Positions 35,050-45,445 of a DNA stretch of 64,000 nucleotides are shown here, piece after piece. The stretch covers positions 34,752,215 through 34,816,214 of the forward strand of contig NC_067122.1 of the NCBI RefSeq assembly GCF_021347895.1, read 5' to 3'. This DNA comes from Acanthochromis polyacanthus. Lineage: Eukaryota > Chordata > Actinopteri > Pomacentridae. The notes under the pieces are model-generated. The model was not told the DNA's origin. It saw only the letters and a list, made by a program, of their open reading frames with translations, and made no database searches. A program made the translations under genes and the position numbers. Positions within the stretch are counted from its first letter, which is position 1. Each line of letters begins with the position of its first letter.

Positions 35050-35699
35050 GTAAGCTCGAAACTTGATTAAAACTCACAATCATAACAATCTAAATACGCC
35101 GAACTTTAAACCGTGTGTCAAAACAATAGATGATTTGTTGTGGATTCTGTGAACTTGATATTAAGAGTATATTTCAACTTCCGTGTTACGTGGTCCGCTT
35201 TTCTACCGCAGTTTCTGCCTGCGTACATACTCGCACTGTGCGACTATAAATACCACAGAATCAGAAGATTACTGAATAACTATATGTTTTTTTGACATAT
35301 AAACAAAGCCGATTTCTCTAAAAAAGCATTTAGACGTGAAATAATTGTGGCAAGTGACGTTTTTCATCAGGGTAATGACATTTTTTTGAGACTCTTCTAT
35401 CTGCGTTTTCACCAAATCTTCAATAGACCGTTGTATGTGCAAACAGCTGATTTGCTGTGCCCTAGGATGTAAACATCAATATATGATTGTATAATGCATA
35501 TTATACAATATGTATAAAAGTAATTTAAGTAAAATCAATAAATATTTGTTCTCAATATTATACAAACACGTTAGAGTTTATAATCTATATAGTATAATCT
35601 ACACTGAATAATAACCTGACAAATTAATAACCTGGCTAATTATTATGGGAATTTTACCAGGTTTAGTGACTTCCTGTGTTTTATATTTAATGTTTGCAG

Positions 35700-38600
35700 A
35701 TGACTAAGACTGGAAAGCCAGATAGTTACTGGAGGGACATCTGCTCCAAATATGCTCAGGGCCAATACCACTTTTCAACTGGCAAACGCCCAGGCTCTAA
35801 GAAGTGGAAAAAGGCCTTGGAGAACATTGATGCTTGCCCCCTGCAGAGCCATACAAAGGATCTGTTTGGCAGAAGTCTACAGTGCACCTGTGGGTTCCAT
35901 AAGGTTGGTGAAATAATTTACTAATTGATTGCTTGTGGTGATAGTTGATGTTTTCAAAGCCTCTTGTTGTACCCCCACACCAGCAGGCAGTTCAGCCATC
36001 AGGTGCAGGATCCAGTGAGGCAGCAGAGGTTCAGACTGAAGCAGGGCGAGTCCCAGTCAGCACAGAGGTAGAGAAAGGAGGCACGGAGACAGATAGAGGG
36101 CATGTGGATACAAGGAGAGAAGACAAAGAAGCAGGGGAAACCCAAGGCAACACAGAGAGACTGAGAGGAGACACAGAGGCAGGTGGAGTTGAGGACAACA
36201 CAGAGGCAGGGAGAAGAGACACTAAGGCAGCAGGACCATCAGTGACAGGACAGGGAGTGCAGTGCTACAAGTGCAACCAACTTGTGGAAGGAGACAAATT
36301 TTCTGAGCACCTGTTAGACCACCATACTGATGAGAAATGCGACACTTGCGGGGCCAAGGTGCAGGGTGCTATTGGTCTTCTGAACCATATCCAACAGGTT
36401 CACTATGCAGGATTCATTGTGTCATCTCCACAAAAGCCAGCAGCAGTGCCAGCAAAGCCAAAAGCTGTGCCAAGGATGCCAGCAGCACCACCACAAACAT
36501 CAGCAGCACTGTCAAGGACGCCAGAAGCACCACCACAAACACCAGCAGCACTGCCACCACCACCGGTGGCAGTGCCATTGGTGCAGACAGCAGTACCACC
36601 GGCACCAGCGACGTTAGCCCCATCTCTACTCCCTCCAGGTTTCTCAGCCACGCCACCCCACACTGCAGCTCAATTTATATCAACTACTATAAATTGGAAA
36701 AGTTTTCTGCCAGAGCAGTTTCGGAAAGCAATCCGTGAGGCAGATCAGGTGTGGATAGCAAAGTGTCTATATAAGCCTACAGGGCAGTTAAAACAAAAAC
36801 TTAGAGACGAGTGCTGGTTTTCGCCCTCACCTGAGTCCAAACCATCTCCGCCTGAGCCTGGGTGGTACTACCGACAAAGGCTTTTCATCTGGGCACCAAT
36901 GAGGATGTGGGGAATTCCTTTAAAATGCCCCCAATGCTCCCGCAAAATGAACAGCTCTGGAATCTACAGAAAGGTCAGGGAGGTGATTGATGTGGATAGC
37001 CGCTACTACCTAGTGGGAGGAGACTATCCACGCTGTAGTAAGTGCTCTTTGCCAGTCTGCCCATGGAGCCAGGACCTGCTCTCCCAGCTGGATGTAGGGC
37101 ACAGGAGCATGTTTCCTGCTGTCCTCACAACACACCTGGCTCTGGACAGGAAATGCATGACTTTCCTGAAGCCGAGAACCAGCGGCAACAGCTCCTCCTA
37201 CTTTCAGGCTGCGATAGAGGAAGCACATAGCGAGGAGTGGGCGCGTCAGACCGTCCGCTACCTCTCAGACTGTGTGCACTATAAGAAGATGGCCACCTTT
37301 GTCCCCTCTGCAGATATCTCCTTTCCCGATCCACCACCCTTCAGGTCCCCTCCTCTTGCTCAGTGGTTTGAGACAGCACATTCTAATGACATCCTCAGCC
37401 ATCTTGATGAAATGAAGGGAGTCATCACCTCAGTTTATGGTAGAATTCTTAAGATGGATTCAACAAAGAAGGTTAGGGATCATAAAATTAATGTATGAAA
37501 ATAAAAATGTATAAACTATTCCCTGTATAAATACAACCAAAATGAGACTGATTTACCTGTGCTTGTGTTTGGTTTACAGGTCACCAAGAAGCTAGCAGGG
37601 GAAATAGGGGGTAGTGCGACGTGGATGACAAACATTGGGAACGAGTTTGGCCAAGTACTGAATTCAGTTCTGACAACGGGTGAAGGTGCAGGGCTGGAAG
37701 AGTTGTGTCAAGGCATTGTCACACGATACAAGAATGCAGGGAAAGCTGAACCTGAGGTCATCTATGTCGACCGGGACTGCTGCAACCAGTCAGGTGGGTG
37801 AAAAGGGCATTTTATCATATAAATATGTAAATTGCTTGTATCTATTTCTCTCTCACACTCACACGCACACACACATACACGCACCCACACAGAACAATTT
37901 GGATTAAAAGTGTTAACTGCTTAAATATAGGTCAAATAAAAATAAACACGTGAATTAAAAAGCTAACTTTGTTTTTTTACAGGTGTGTCCTCAGTTACCA
38001 AACTCTTCCATCCATGGAGGTCTGCTGTGCGCTTGGACAGTTTCCACTTCATGAGGCGCTTCAACTGTGGTCTCACGACAGAGCACCACCCTCTATATGG
38101 CACTTTTTGTGCCAAACTGTCAGCCTGTGTTTTTGAATGGGATCAGGGGGATGTGCAGTGCCTGAAAGAGGCAAAGAGAGAGGAGTGGAAAAGCAACCAC
38201 AGTGGATTTGCTCCCACTGAGGAGCAGATTATTCTCAAGATGGGGGAACTGAGGAGACACTGCCGGAGGAGGACGCGTGGTGTGGAGGCGATGCGCCAAA
38301 TGATTTCGGGACTGCTGGAATCCATGTGGGAGCTGTCAGACACTACTGGGTTGCCTTTGGTGAGCCAGGACAGCATGCGCCATGTTTGGGAGGTGCAGCA
38401 GAAGCACCTGGAGTGCCTCCAAGACCCTCCAGGTGTTCCACTCTACACTAAGGTGGGGACACTCCAAAAGGGTGGCAAAGAGTTGGACATCCTTCGGTGT
38501 GCCAGGGGTTCCTCCTCCCTGGAGAGTTTCCACAGACACCAGTGTAGTTTCATTCCAGGTACATTTGCATAACTTAAAGTTTATGTATTCAGTTTACAGT

Positions 38601-40890
38601 AATCATTGACTTGAAGTGAGTATTATGGTTCTTAGGCTGGCAGTGCAATGCATTACATATGCAGATGTACATGCTGGAGGGACTATCAAGGTGGAACATG
38701 AGACGGGCCAAGGAGGCAGTATCTGTGGAGGGGGCCTCAACCCTTAGAAGCTTTGATGTTCGACTGATGTCCCACCTTAACAATTTAAGCCAGCAGGTCC
38801 ATGGTCGTCCTCTAGTGACAGAGTTCACCCCACCAGGGAAACCTACAAGTAAGAGAGCTCTCAGAGCAACACTGGTAGACCAGAGTATTACCTTCCCTCT
38901 TTGGTAACCTCTACACAGAGGAGAGGGATGTACATATGCTTTTCTCACCTCATGTTCATACTGCTTACAGAGGAGCGCATAGCGGTGGAGTATTTATTGG
39001 CCCAGACCAACAGAGGGGACTTGCTTACTCCATCACATGATGTCTCTGAAATCCCCTCACAGGAGCTTGAGGAGGAGGACGATGAGGCAGATTGCACCAT
39101 ACATGTGTCTGAGCTGGTGGTTAGTGATGAAAATGACCAGTTGGCGGCGAGTGACTCTGAACCAGAAGTCCAAGTCACAGAGGTCAGTAACATTTTCTGT
39201 AACACTTAAGCCTACTCATAGATACTATACTTACCTGAAATATACATTTCAACAAGCTGAATGACTGATAAATCTGCAATGCTCACATAAATAAGAAACT
39301 GATCATTAATTTGCTTGTTTTGTTTTCTCACTTATCACTTTCAGAACAGCCAATGTGACTCCAGAGGAGCTGTGGGATGGGAGACAGTTGATGCCCTGGC
39401 AGCCTATCTAGTTGGTCTTAACCGTACAATAACCGCTTTGTCAGCCAAGGAGGAGGCAGACATAGTCCAGCTGTACACAGCTCTCCATGACATGGACAAG
39501 GCACCATCAAGGTACAACAAAAAGAATTACACATACATTCCATGAAACAAATGAAGTAAATTAAAGTCTGTTTGATTTGATAGGTATTCCCGGAAGGCAA
39601 GGAAGAAGGCACGTGTGTCAGCAGGACCATGGAGAGCTCCCAGGAAGCCGAGTACCTCTGCACCTGGACTACAAGCTGCAGAAAGGTGCATTACCACAAT
39701 TTCTATTATCAATGCAAATATAGTTAGACAGTGCATGTTACTGCGAAAAATGTCAAGTTCATATTACACCAGCTTTGCACCTTGTTCAGAGTATATGGAA
39801 CATCAACGTCTATCATCAATTTCTCCTACAGACTATACATGACTCATGGCCAGGCTGCCCAGGACCCTGAGGTAAACAGGGTCAGTGAGTGTGTTTGCCT
39901 CCGACTTGCCAAAGAGTTTGAGCAAGCACGCAACAGGCCAAAGGACACCAAGGGGAAAACCATGCCCATCCCTCAATCCATCGTCAGCATCTACAGCCAC
40001 ATCAGACAGCTCCTGGAGGACAGCAGGATTGTCCTGGACAAGACAAACTTGGTTCTGGTGCCGATTAACAACACCACTGTCTCTTCATGGTATGTTTTAT
40101 TTCATTTACCATTTAAAGATGCTTGTTAGATAAAGGTTCACATGTATGAACTAATAAATGTTTGTCTTCAAGGCTACTCAGGAGGGATAAGAGGAGGAAC
40201 AGGGATATGCTGCTACAAGGCACTATACTTCCCAAGCAGCTCAATCTGGCAAAGGAGCCTCTTCCTGCTGTGAACACACTTCCAGATGCTCCTGTGCAAC
40301 AAGCACGTGAGACAATGACATTTGAAGAGCCTGAAAACCATGAGGGAGAAGCTTTCCCTCGCCAGAGAACTCTGGCATCAAATAAGCAGCCTGTGTGCTA
40401 TCCCATTTTCCCCCAACGTCAGCAGTTTCATCAGTGGCAGCATCTGTCTCCTTATCTATATGCTCCCTACATGCAGCCTCCATTTGCCTTTGCTCCTGCC
40501 GTGCAGTCAGCTCCTCCAGGTCCTGGTGGTCCTACAGTGCAGCCAGCTCCTCTATGTCCTGATGTTCCTCCATGTCCTGGTGGTCCTACAGTGCAGCCAG
40601 CTCCTCTATGTCCTGATGTTCCTCCAGTGCAGAAAGCTCCTTCAGTGCGCCCTCCATCTGAACCAAGGCAACGTGCTTGGAGGCTGAAAAAAGCTGCTCA
40701 AGAGGATGAGGAGCTCATGGCCAGGGGAGAACCTCCAAAAAAGAGACTTGTAAAGGACAAATACCACTACACTTGCAAGCAGTGTGGGCAGGACAAAAAT
40801 AAAACAACTGGACACACCCAGCTGAAGGGACAATGGTTCTGTCCAGCCTCAGGACAGACACTGGAGAACTGGAGAAAGACCTTACAATAG
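35700..40890 (+). CDS. Spliced transposase, 1,382 aa, apparently intact (DUF6729-type, Dada-like)
   Basis: Ten coding exons: 35700-35903, 35987-37471, 37580-37793, 37983-38558, 38636-38848, 38971-39182, 39345-39511, 39584-39685, 39832-40089, 40173-40890. All introns are GT-AG and short (72-189 bp), and phases match throughout, giving one open frame from ATG to TAG. The start ATG immediately follows an acceptor. Exon 2 of the set contains TEAG-type repeats, two C2H2 fingers (CYKCN...HLLDHH and CDTCG...HIQQVH), a Pro/Ala-rich linker, then a zinc-ribbon region (LKCPQCSRKM...CSKCSLPVC) like DUF6729. Candidate catalytic acids are Asp about 559 (KMDSTKK), Asp about 627 (IYVDRDCC) or about 653 (RLDSFHFMRR), and Glu about 815 (SLESFHRHQ), as in an RNase H-fold DDE nuclease. 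The C-terminus has a zinc motif (YTCKQCGQ...GHTQ...FCP). No stop or frameshift is seen, so the copy may be active. The alternative acceptor at 35983 would add one residue. Confidence 0.88.
40519..40624 (+). repeat. 54-bp tandem duplication in the last exon
   Basis: The codons for CPGGPTVQPAPLCPDVPP occur twice in succession (first copy with one difference at its start). The frame is kept, and it adds 18 residues to a Pro-rich linker before the C-terminal zinc motif. It probably varies between copies. Confidence 0.85.
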
Positions 40891-40965
40891 CTCACAGTTT
40901 ATTGTTCTGCCATTTTATGTCTCTGTTTTTACTGTCTGTTTGACAGTTTGTGAATTGCTTGTTGC

Positions 40966-40971
40966 AATAAA
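40966..40971 (+). terminator. Poly(A) signal AATAAA of the transposase gene
   Basis: AATAAA lies 76 bp after the stop codon, followed by a T-rich stretch with tgcctcccatgttttatttc. This is a normal place and setting for 3' end formation. Confidence 0.75.
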
Positions 40972-41271
40972 GTTTTAATAATTTGGTTTAGCCAAAAATT
41001 GCCTCCCATGTTTTATTTCATTTCCTGAGGACACTCATTATTAGACTCGTGACAGTGAGTCCCACAAGAGCTATAAAAGTTCAAGTGATTATATATTTTA
41101 AGTCCTGAAGCAAATGTAAACAATGTTGAGATGACATCATATGAGAGTAGAAAACTGAATTTAGATGCTGTACATTCTCCTTTTCTTTTTCTCTTCCCCC
41201 TCTTTTCCCCCCCTCCTTCCTCTCTTTTTTTCCCTTTTCCCCCCGTGGGGCAGACCCTTTTGCCCCATTTT

Positions 41272-41346
41272 TGGCCGAGTGGTTAAGGCGATGGACTGCT
41301 AATCCATTGTGCTCTGCACGCGTGGGTTCGACTCCCATCCTTGTCG
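41272..41346 (+). pseudogene. 3' part of split tRNA-Ser(GCT), unit 3
   Basis: From tggccg onward the sequence equals the intact gene except TTCGACTC for TTCGAATC in the T loop and CCTTGTC for CCTCGTC at the 3' acceptor strand. The A and B boxes and anticodon GCT remain, but the 5' acceptor strand is replaced by transposon sequence (catttt), so no proper tRNA can form. The right copy of the target duplication is 41272-41277. Confidence 0.92.
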
Positions 41347-41520
41347 GACTCCAAGATGTTTAGACAAAGCTCTACTGGGGTTAAGACCCTACCAGAAGGA
41401 TTTAAGCCTTTCTTAAGGCCCTGTCACACTCTAGCGCAGGGGAGTCAAACTCCGTTCCTGGAGGGCCACTATCCTGCATGTTTTAGATGTTTCCCTCTTT
41501 CAACACACCTGATTCAAATA
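41347..41520. repeat. Unit 3 downstream flank with Harbinger and hAT left ends
   Basis: 41353-41407 matches the flank after the tRNA at 32182. Then come TTA and the left end of the Harbinger (41416-41436). Inserted at ctctagcg is the left third of the hAT MITE (41437-41520), which stops abruptly at the broken start of a mariner element. The order proves that the Harbinger was there before the MITE. Confidence 0.8.
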
Positions 41521-42403
41521 AAAATTCAAAAATGTCCTATTGACAAGTTTGAATGTTCTGCCCAAACGGTGAGGGTAATCAAAACAATAACTAAAATCAA
41601 AGTGCCTTACGTTTTACCAATCTTTTTGGTATTTGTCAGACCTTGGTGCATTGTGAAGTGAGCAAGCAACAAGCAAAACACAATAGGGTTTGTGATCTTC
41701 TGGATGCCCAAATCCCTCAGAAGGACATTGCCAAGATTGTTGGCATCAGTGAGAGGACCATTCGCCGCATCCAGCATGTCAGACAATCCAGTTTGGGCAC
41801 CAAGAGATCTCCAGATGGTCCTGGGAGTCTTGGGCTCAGATGGAAATAAGATACCCCCCTACTTCTTCAAGCCAGATCAGAAAATTAGGGCTGATGTGTA
41901 CTACAAAGTTCTGAGATACACCATTTTGCCCTGGCTAAATGCCACCCACCCTGACAACAACTATGTGTGGCAGCAAGATGGGGCTCCTGCTCACACATCA
42001 ATCAAGGTCCAAAAGTTCTGTGAGTAGAATATGGCGAACTTCTGGCCAAATGCATTTGGCCCCTAAGCTCACCTGATCAAAACCCCCTGGATTTTTTCTG
42101 ATGGGGCGCCATTGAGTTGAGGATTAATGCCACCCCGCATGCTAATATGGATTTACTTAAGGCTGCATTCTCCAGGGAATTGGAGGCCTACCCCAAGGAG
42201 GATATCAGGAGGGCCTGTGCCTCTTTCAGAGGCTGTATCGAGGACTTCATCGTGGCTGATAGAGGACATATTGAATAAACATGTTCTTAAAGCTTTAAAT
42301 TTGTGTTCTTCAAGAAATCAGTTCAAAATTCCAAAGAATAAAAAAGTTATACCCATTTATAGTTGTTTTTACCTGACAGGACATTTTTGCTTCCCCACCC
42401 TGT
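41521..42403 (+). pseudogene. Mariner-like element, broken
   Basis: The right end is the complement of CAGGGTGGGGAAGCAAAAAT. The left end begins only at caaaaatgtcct, so about 12 bp of terminus are missing at the junction with the hAT fragment. Coding pieces are an N-terminal helix-turn-helix (AKHNRVCDLLDAQIPQKDIA, GISERTIRRIQ, 41655-41785), an internal deletion, then DVYYKVLRYTILPWL and VWQQDGAPAHTS with the second catalytic Asp (41895-42005). A stop and frameshifts precede a decayed C-terminus to about 42280. It is inactive. Confidence 0.8.
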
Positions 42404-43160
42404 ATATTTGTTTTTTTTTAAAAATGTCACGGGATCACTCCGATTTCTTATTAATGGTTGAATACTGAATTATGTTTGCCTCTGTCATTTGGACTTCTCT
42501 CCACTTAACCTGCTAATCGGTTGAAAAATGATGTAAAATTTCAACATAATCTCATTACATGATGCGGCTCAGCTGGCTTGAAAATCAATTGAGCTCATTT
42601 CCCTGTCATGACAGTTTTTCATCTCTTTTCACGATAAATACTCAGTGTAAGTGTTCTAGATTTCCCCTGTGAAGTCCACACCATGCTGTAAACATAAAGA
42701 GAAAACAAAAAGTGAATATCCAGACTCAATTTAAACTCATGGCAATTTTAGCACCTTAGATAACAAAAGCACTTTGAGTTTAATGTCTATAATCGGATGA
42801 CTGTTGTTTACAGCTCTCTCTGTACCTCAGATCTGAGCTACTTCCCAACACTCAACTTTCCTTTTGTTTTAGAATATTTCTACCATTACCCATCTGCCTG
42901 TACAGAAGCTTAAACATGGAACAAATTTTGTTTTTCTTGTAGAACTGTGATGCATATTTTGAATCATTTGCTTCCTTTACCTGGCTTCTTCAATTGCAGT
43001 GATGGCATTTAAAATCCATTAAAACTGTATTTTTTTCTTTCTTTTTGGTCAGTGATGCTGGCCCATTCACAGGACAGAATAGCTTACTTTCACTTAGCCT
43101 CTGCACACATGCCTTCTAAACATTTTCAGGGCCCCTTCCTCAGCCCTCACTATGATCCAC
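42404..43160. other. No gene recognised
   Basis: Plain AT-rich sequence between the mariner relic and the foldback MITE. Confidence 0.45.
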
Positions 43161-43929
43161 CAGCCCGGTCTCACGGGGATTCGTGAAACTGTCACGTCAG
43201 TTTTTGTTTCGGTTTCGTGCGCACCAACACGATGTCGTCATGTTTTTCGTGCCGCTCACCACGAGCGAAACCCGCTGTGGTAATCACATCTGAAAGTGGT
43301 TTATACCGGGCGGATTCATGACGATCTAAGCTGTCCATCGGCGTTTGCGGCCACCGCTGCGGGCGCCGCTTCGGCCGCCGCTTCGGCCGCCGGACATTCT
43401 TTAAATTCCTATGCAAATTCGGCGGATTCATGACGATTTAAGCTGTCCATCGGCGTTTGCGGCCGCCGCCGCGGCCACCATTGTGGCCGCCAGGCATCCG
43501 GCCGCAGTAGCGGCCGCGGCGGCGGCCGCAAACGCCGATGGACAGCTTAAATCGTCATGAATCCGCCGGTATAAACCACTTTCAGATGTGATTGGCGGCC
43601 GGATGTCCGGCGGCCGCAACGGCGGCCGCGGCGGCGGCCGCAAACGCCGATGGACAGCTTAGATCATCATGAATCCGCCTAATTTGCATAGGAATTTAAA
43701 GAATGTCCGGCGGCTGCAGTGGCGGCCGCCGCAGCGGCGGCCACAAACGCCGATGGACAGCTTAGATCGTCATGAATCCGCCGGTATAAACCACTTTCAG
43801 ATGTGATTACCACAGCGGGTTTCGCTCGTGGTGAGCGGCACGAAAAACATGACGACATCGTGTTGGTGCGCACGAAACCGAAACAAAAACTGACGTGACA
43901 GTTTCACGAATCCCCGTGAGACCGTGTTG
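43161..43929. mobile_element. Foldback MITE copy 2, GC-rich, internally rearranged
   Basis: It is flanked by gatccac on both sides (43154-43160 and 43930-43936), again 7 bp. The ends CAGCCCGGTCTCACG and, complemented, CAACACGGTCTCACG continue as an inverted repeat of about 200 bp. The interior holds five or more copies, in both orientations, of a module containing caaacgccgatggacagctt and gatcgtcatgaatccgcc, separated by gcggccgc-rich palindromes. Open frames in it are Ala-rich artefacts of these repeats. Confidence 0.9.
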
Positions 43930-44100
43930 GATCCACGGCTATGATCCACAGACCAAACAGCTGCCTTCAGGGGATGCATCTGCAGTCTCAAAGACAGAAG
44001 GCGGCATGTCAGGCCAGGATAAAACCAAGAACACACTAGTTTTCTTCACATGCATATGGTGGTGTGCTGAGAAAGGGCAACACAATCTCTGCTGAGTATC

Positions 44101-44940
44101 TGTCACAGTTGAGGTTTGAACCCAAGTGCGGACATCGAAGCAGGCAGAGACCAGTAAGATTGAAAAGCAGGATTTGATAAACAACAGAAAAAAACTCAAA
44201 CCAATTCAGAATGGGAAACTCAGCTCTATAAAAAGAACTGGACAGTGAGTAACCAAACCTTACTCAAAAAATGGGTGAAACTATAAAAACCAAAAGGAAC
44301 TCTAAACTAACATGGAGGAGAAAAGCCATTAAAAAATCGGATCAAATAACTAACACAAGACTATAAAATGGGGATACTCAAACTGAAAACTGAACTATAG
44401 GGGCGAGCAGATGAAGGCAGGAGAGTGGAGCCAACGGCAGGCACAGACTAACGATGGACAGGATGGTGAGTGGTGTCTCCAGGACATGACTGGTGCTGTG
44501 AGGTCCAATAGACTTGGATGGATCCAGTGACACTCTACCACAGGCAACGGAGGGAGATCTGTGACGGCGTGTGAGCTGCCGATCCTTGGGAGTCGGGTGG
44601 CAACAGCTCAGATCAGGCAGGCAGGAGACAGGTCAGGGACTGGCAGAATGCTGCAAGCAGAGCTGAACTGGGGTTAAAATGTCCAACTAGTCAACAGAAA
44701 GATGTAAGGTCAGCTGGCAGACTAACTGGGTAATCAGAGTTGACGATCTGGCAGAGAATGGAGGGATGAGTTGGACTTTGTGGAGCAAGGTGATCAGACA
44801 CAGGTGAGCCAGACCCACAGCTGCCTGCTGTTGCTGGAATAATAAAGTGTTCTGCCAGGAGAGCAGCAGATAGAGTGATAGAAAGAGGGAGAGAGAGAGA
44901 GGGCTAGACAGAGGCAGCGGCTGGGGCAGGAGTCCTGACA
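44101..44940. repeat. 840-bp interspersed repeat, TGTCA...TGACA
   Basis: The block starts TGTCACAGTTGAGGTTTGAA and ends GGCAGGAGTCCTGACA. It has the look of a widespread teleost repeat that opens with '...acccaagtgcggac' and ends in 'tcctgaca'. TG...CA ends with a short inverted repeat would fit a solo LTR, but I see no direct duplication in the flanks (gtatc versus aatca) and no retroviral genes nearby. Superfamily unresolved. Confidence 0.45.
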
Positions 44941-45075
44941 AATCACTTTAATGTCCTGAAGCACCCAAGGGACTAAAGTTCAGCACAGACACCCTGAACT
45001 CACGACATGTGGGTGCATTCACTCAATCATCACTCCCCATCCACCCTGCTTACCAGACTAGGCTCCTGTGACATC

Positions 45076-45432
45076 CATCCATCCATCCTCTATACACCAC
45101 TTTATCCTCACTAGGGTCGCAGGGGTGCTGGAGTCTATCCCAGCTGACTCGGGTGAAGGCAGGGGACACCCTGGACAGGTCACCAGTCTGTCACAGGGCT
45201 ACATATACAGACAAACAATCACATTCACACCTACAGACAATTTAGAGTAATCAATTAATCTCAGCATGTTTTTGGACTGTGGGAGGAAGCCGGAGTACCC
45301 GGAGAAAACCCACGCATGCACAGGGAGAACATGCAAACTCCATGCAGAAAGATCCCGGGAAAGTCGGGACATGAACCAGGGATCTTGTTGCTGCAAGGCA
45401 AAAGTGCTAACCACTACTCCACTGTGCAGCCC
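45076..45432 (-). mobile_element. tRNA-derived SINE copy A (minus)
   Basis: A 13-bp duplication ctcctgtgacatc flanks it (45063-45075 and 45433-45445). Read on the minus strand, it starts ggggctgcacagtggagtag with A-box-like text, a degenerate B box, a body with catgttctccctgtgcatgc and cttcctcccacagtcc, and ends in a (TGGA)n tail. This is a very common fish repeat. Confidence 0.8.
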
Positions 45433-45445
45433 CTCCTGTGACATC

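Larger units (their letters stand above)
34804..41271 (+). mobile_element. 6,468-bp DNA transposon inserted in tRNA-Ser(GCT), Dada-like
   Basis: The element lies between tggccg at 34798-34803 and tggccg at 41272-41277. The unbroken target is seen at 32108-32113 in the intact gene, so the 6-bp duplication is secure. It carries one complete, spliced transposase gene (35700-40890) with a 5' UTR exon and a poly(A) signal. I see no convincing terminal inverted repeat: the left end starts TTCCTGCCAG and the complement of the right end AAAATGGGGC. The right 90 bp are a C/T-rich tract. A 6-7-bp duplication and insertion within a small-RNA gene fit the Dada superfamily, and the protein belongs to a family seen repeatedly in teleosts. 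Assignment to Dada is my inference. Confidence 0.88.

Noticed and set aside
36031..36738. Several long alternative frames on both strands over the Pro/Ala-rich part of the large transposase
   Set aside because: They are shadows of low-complexity coding sequence; the spliced plus-strand frame explains the region.
34804..41271. Possibility that the large insertion is an LTR element, a LINE or a Crypton
   Set aside because: No LTRs, reverse transcriptase, poly(A) tail or tyrosine-recombinase motif; a 6-bp duplication and a DDE-like protein point to a cut-and-paste element.
43192..43873. Ala-rich and Arg/Pro-rich minus-strand frames
   Set aside because: They arise from gcggccgc repeats in the foldback MITE and have no start context or motif support.
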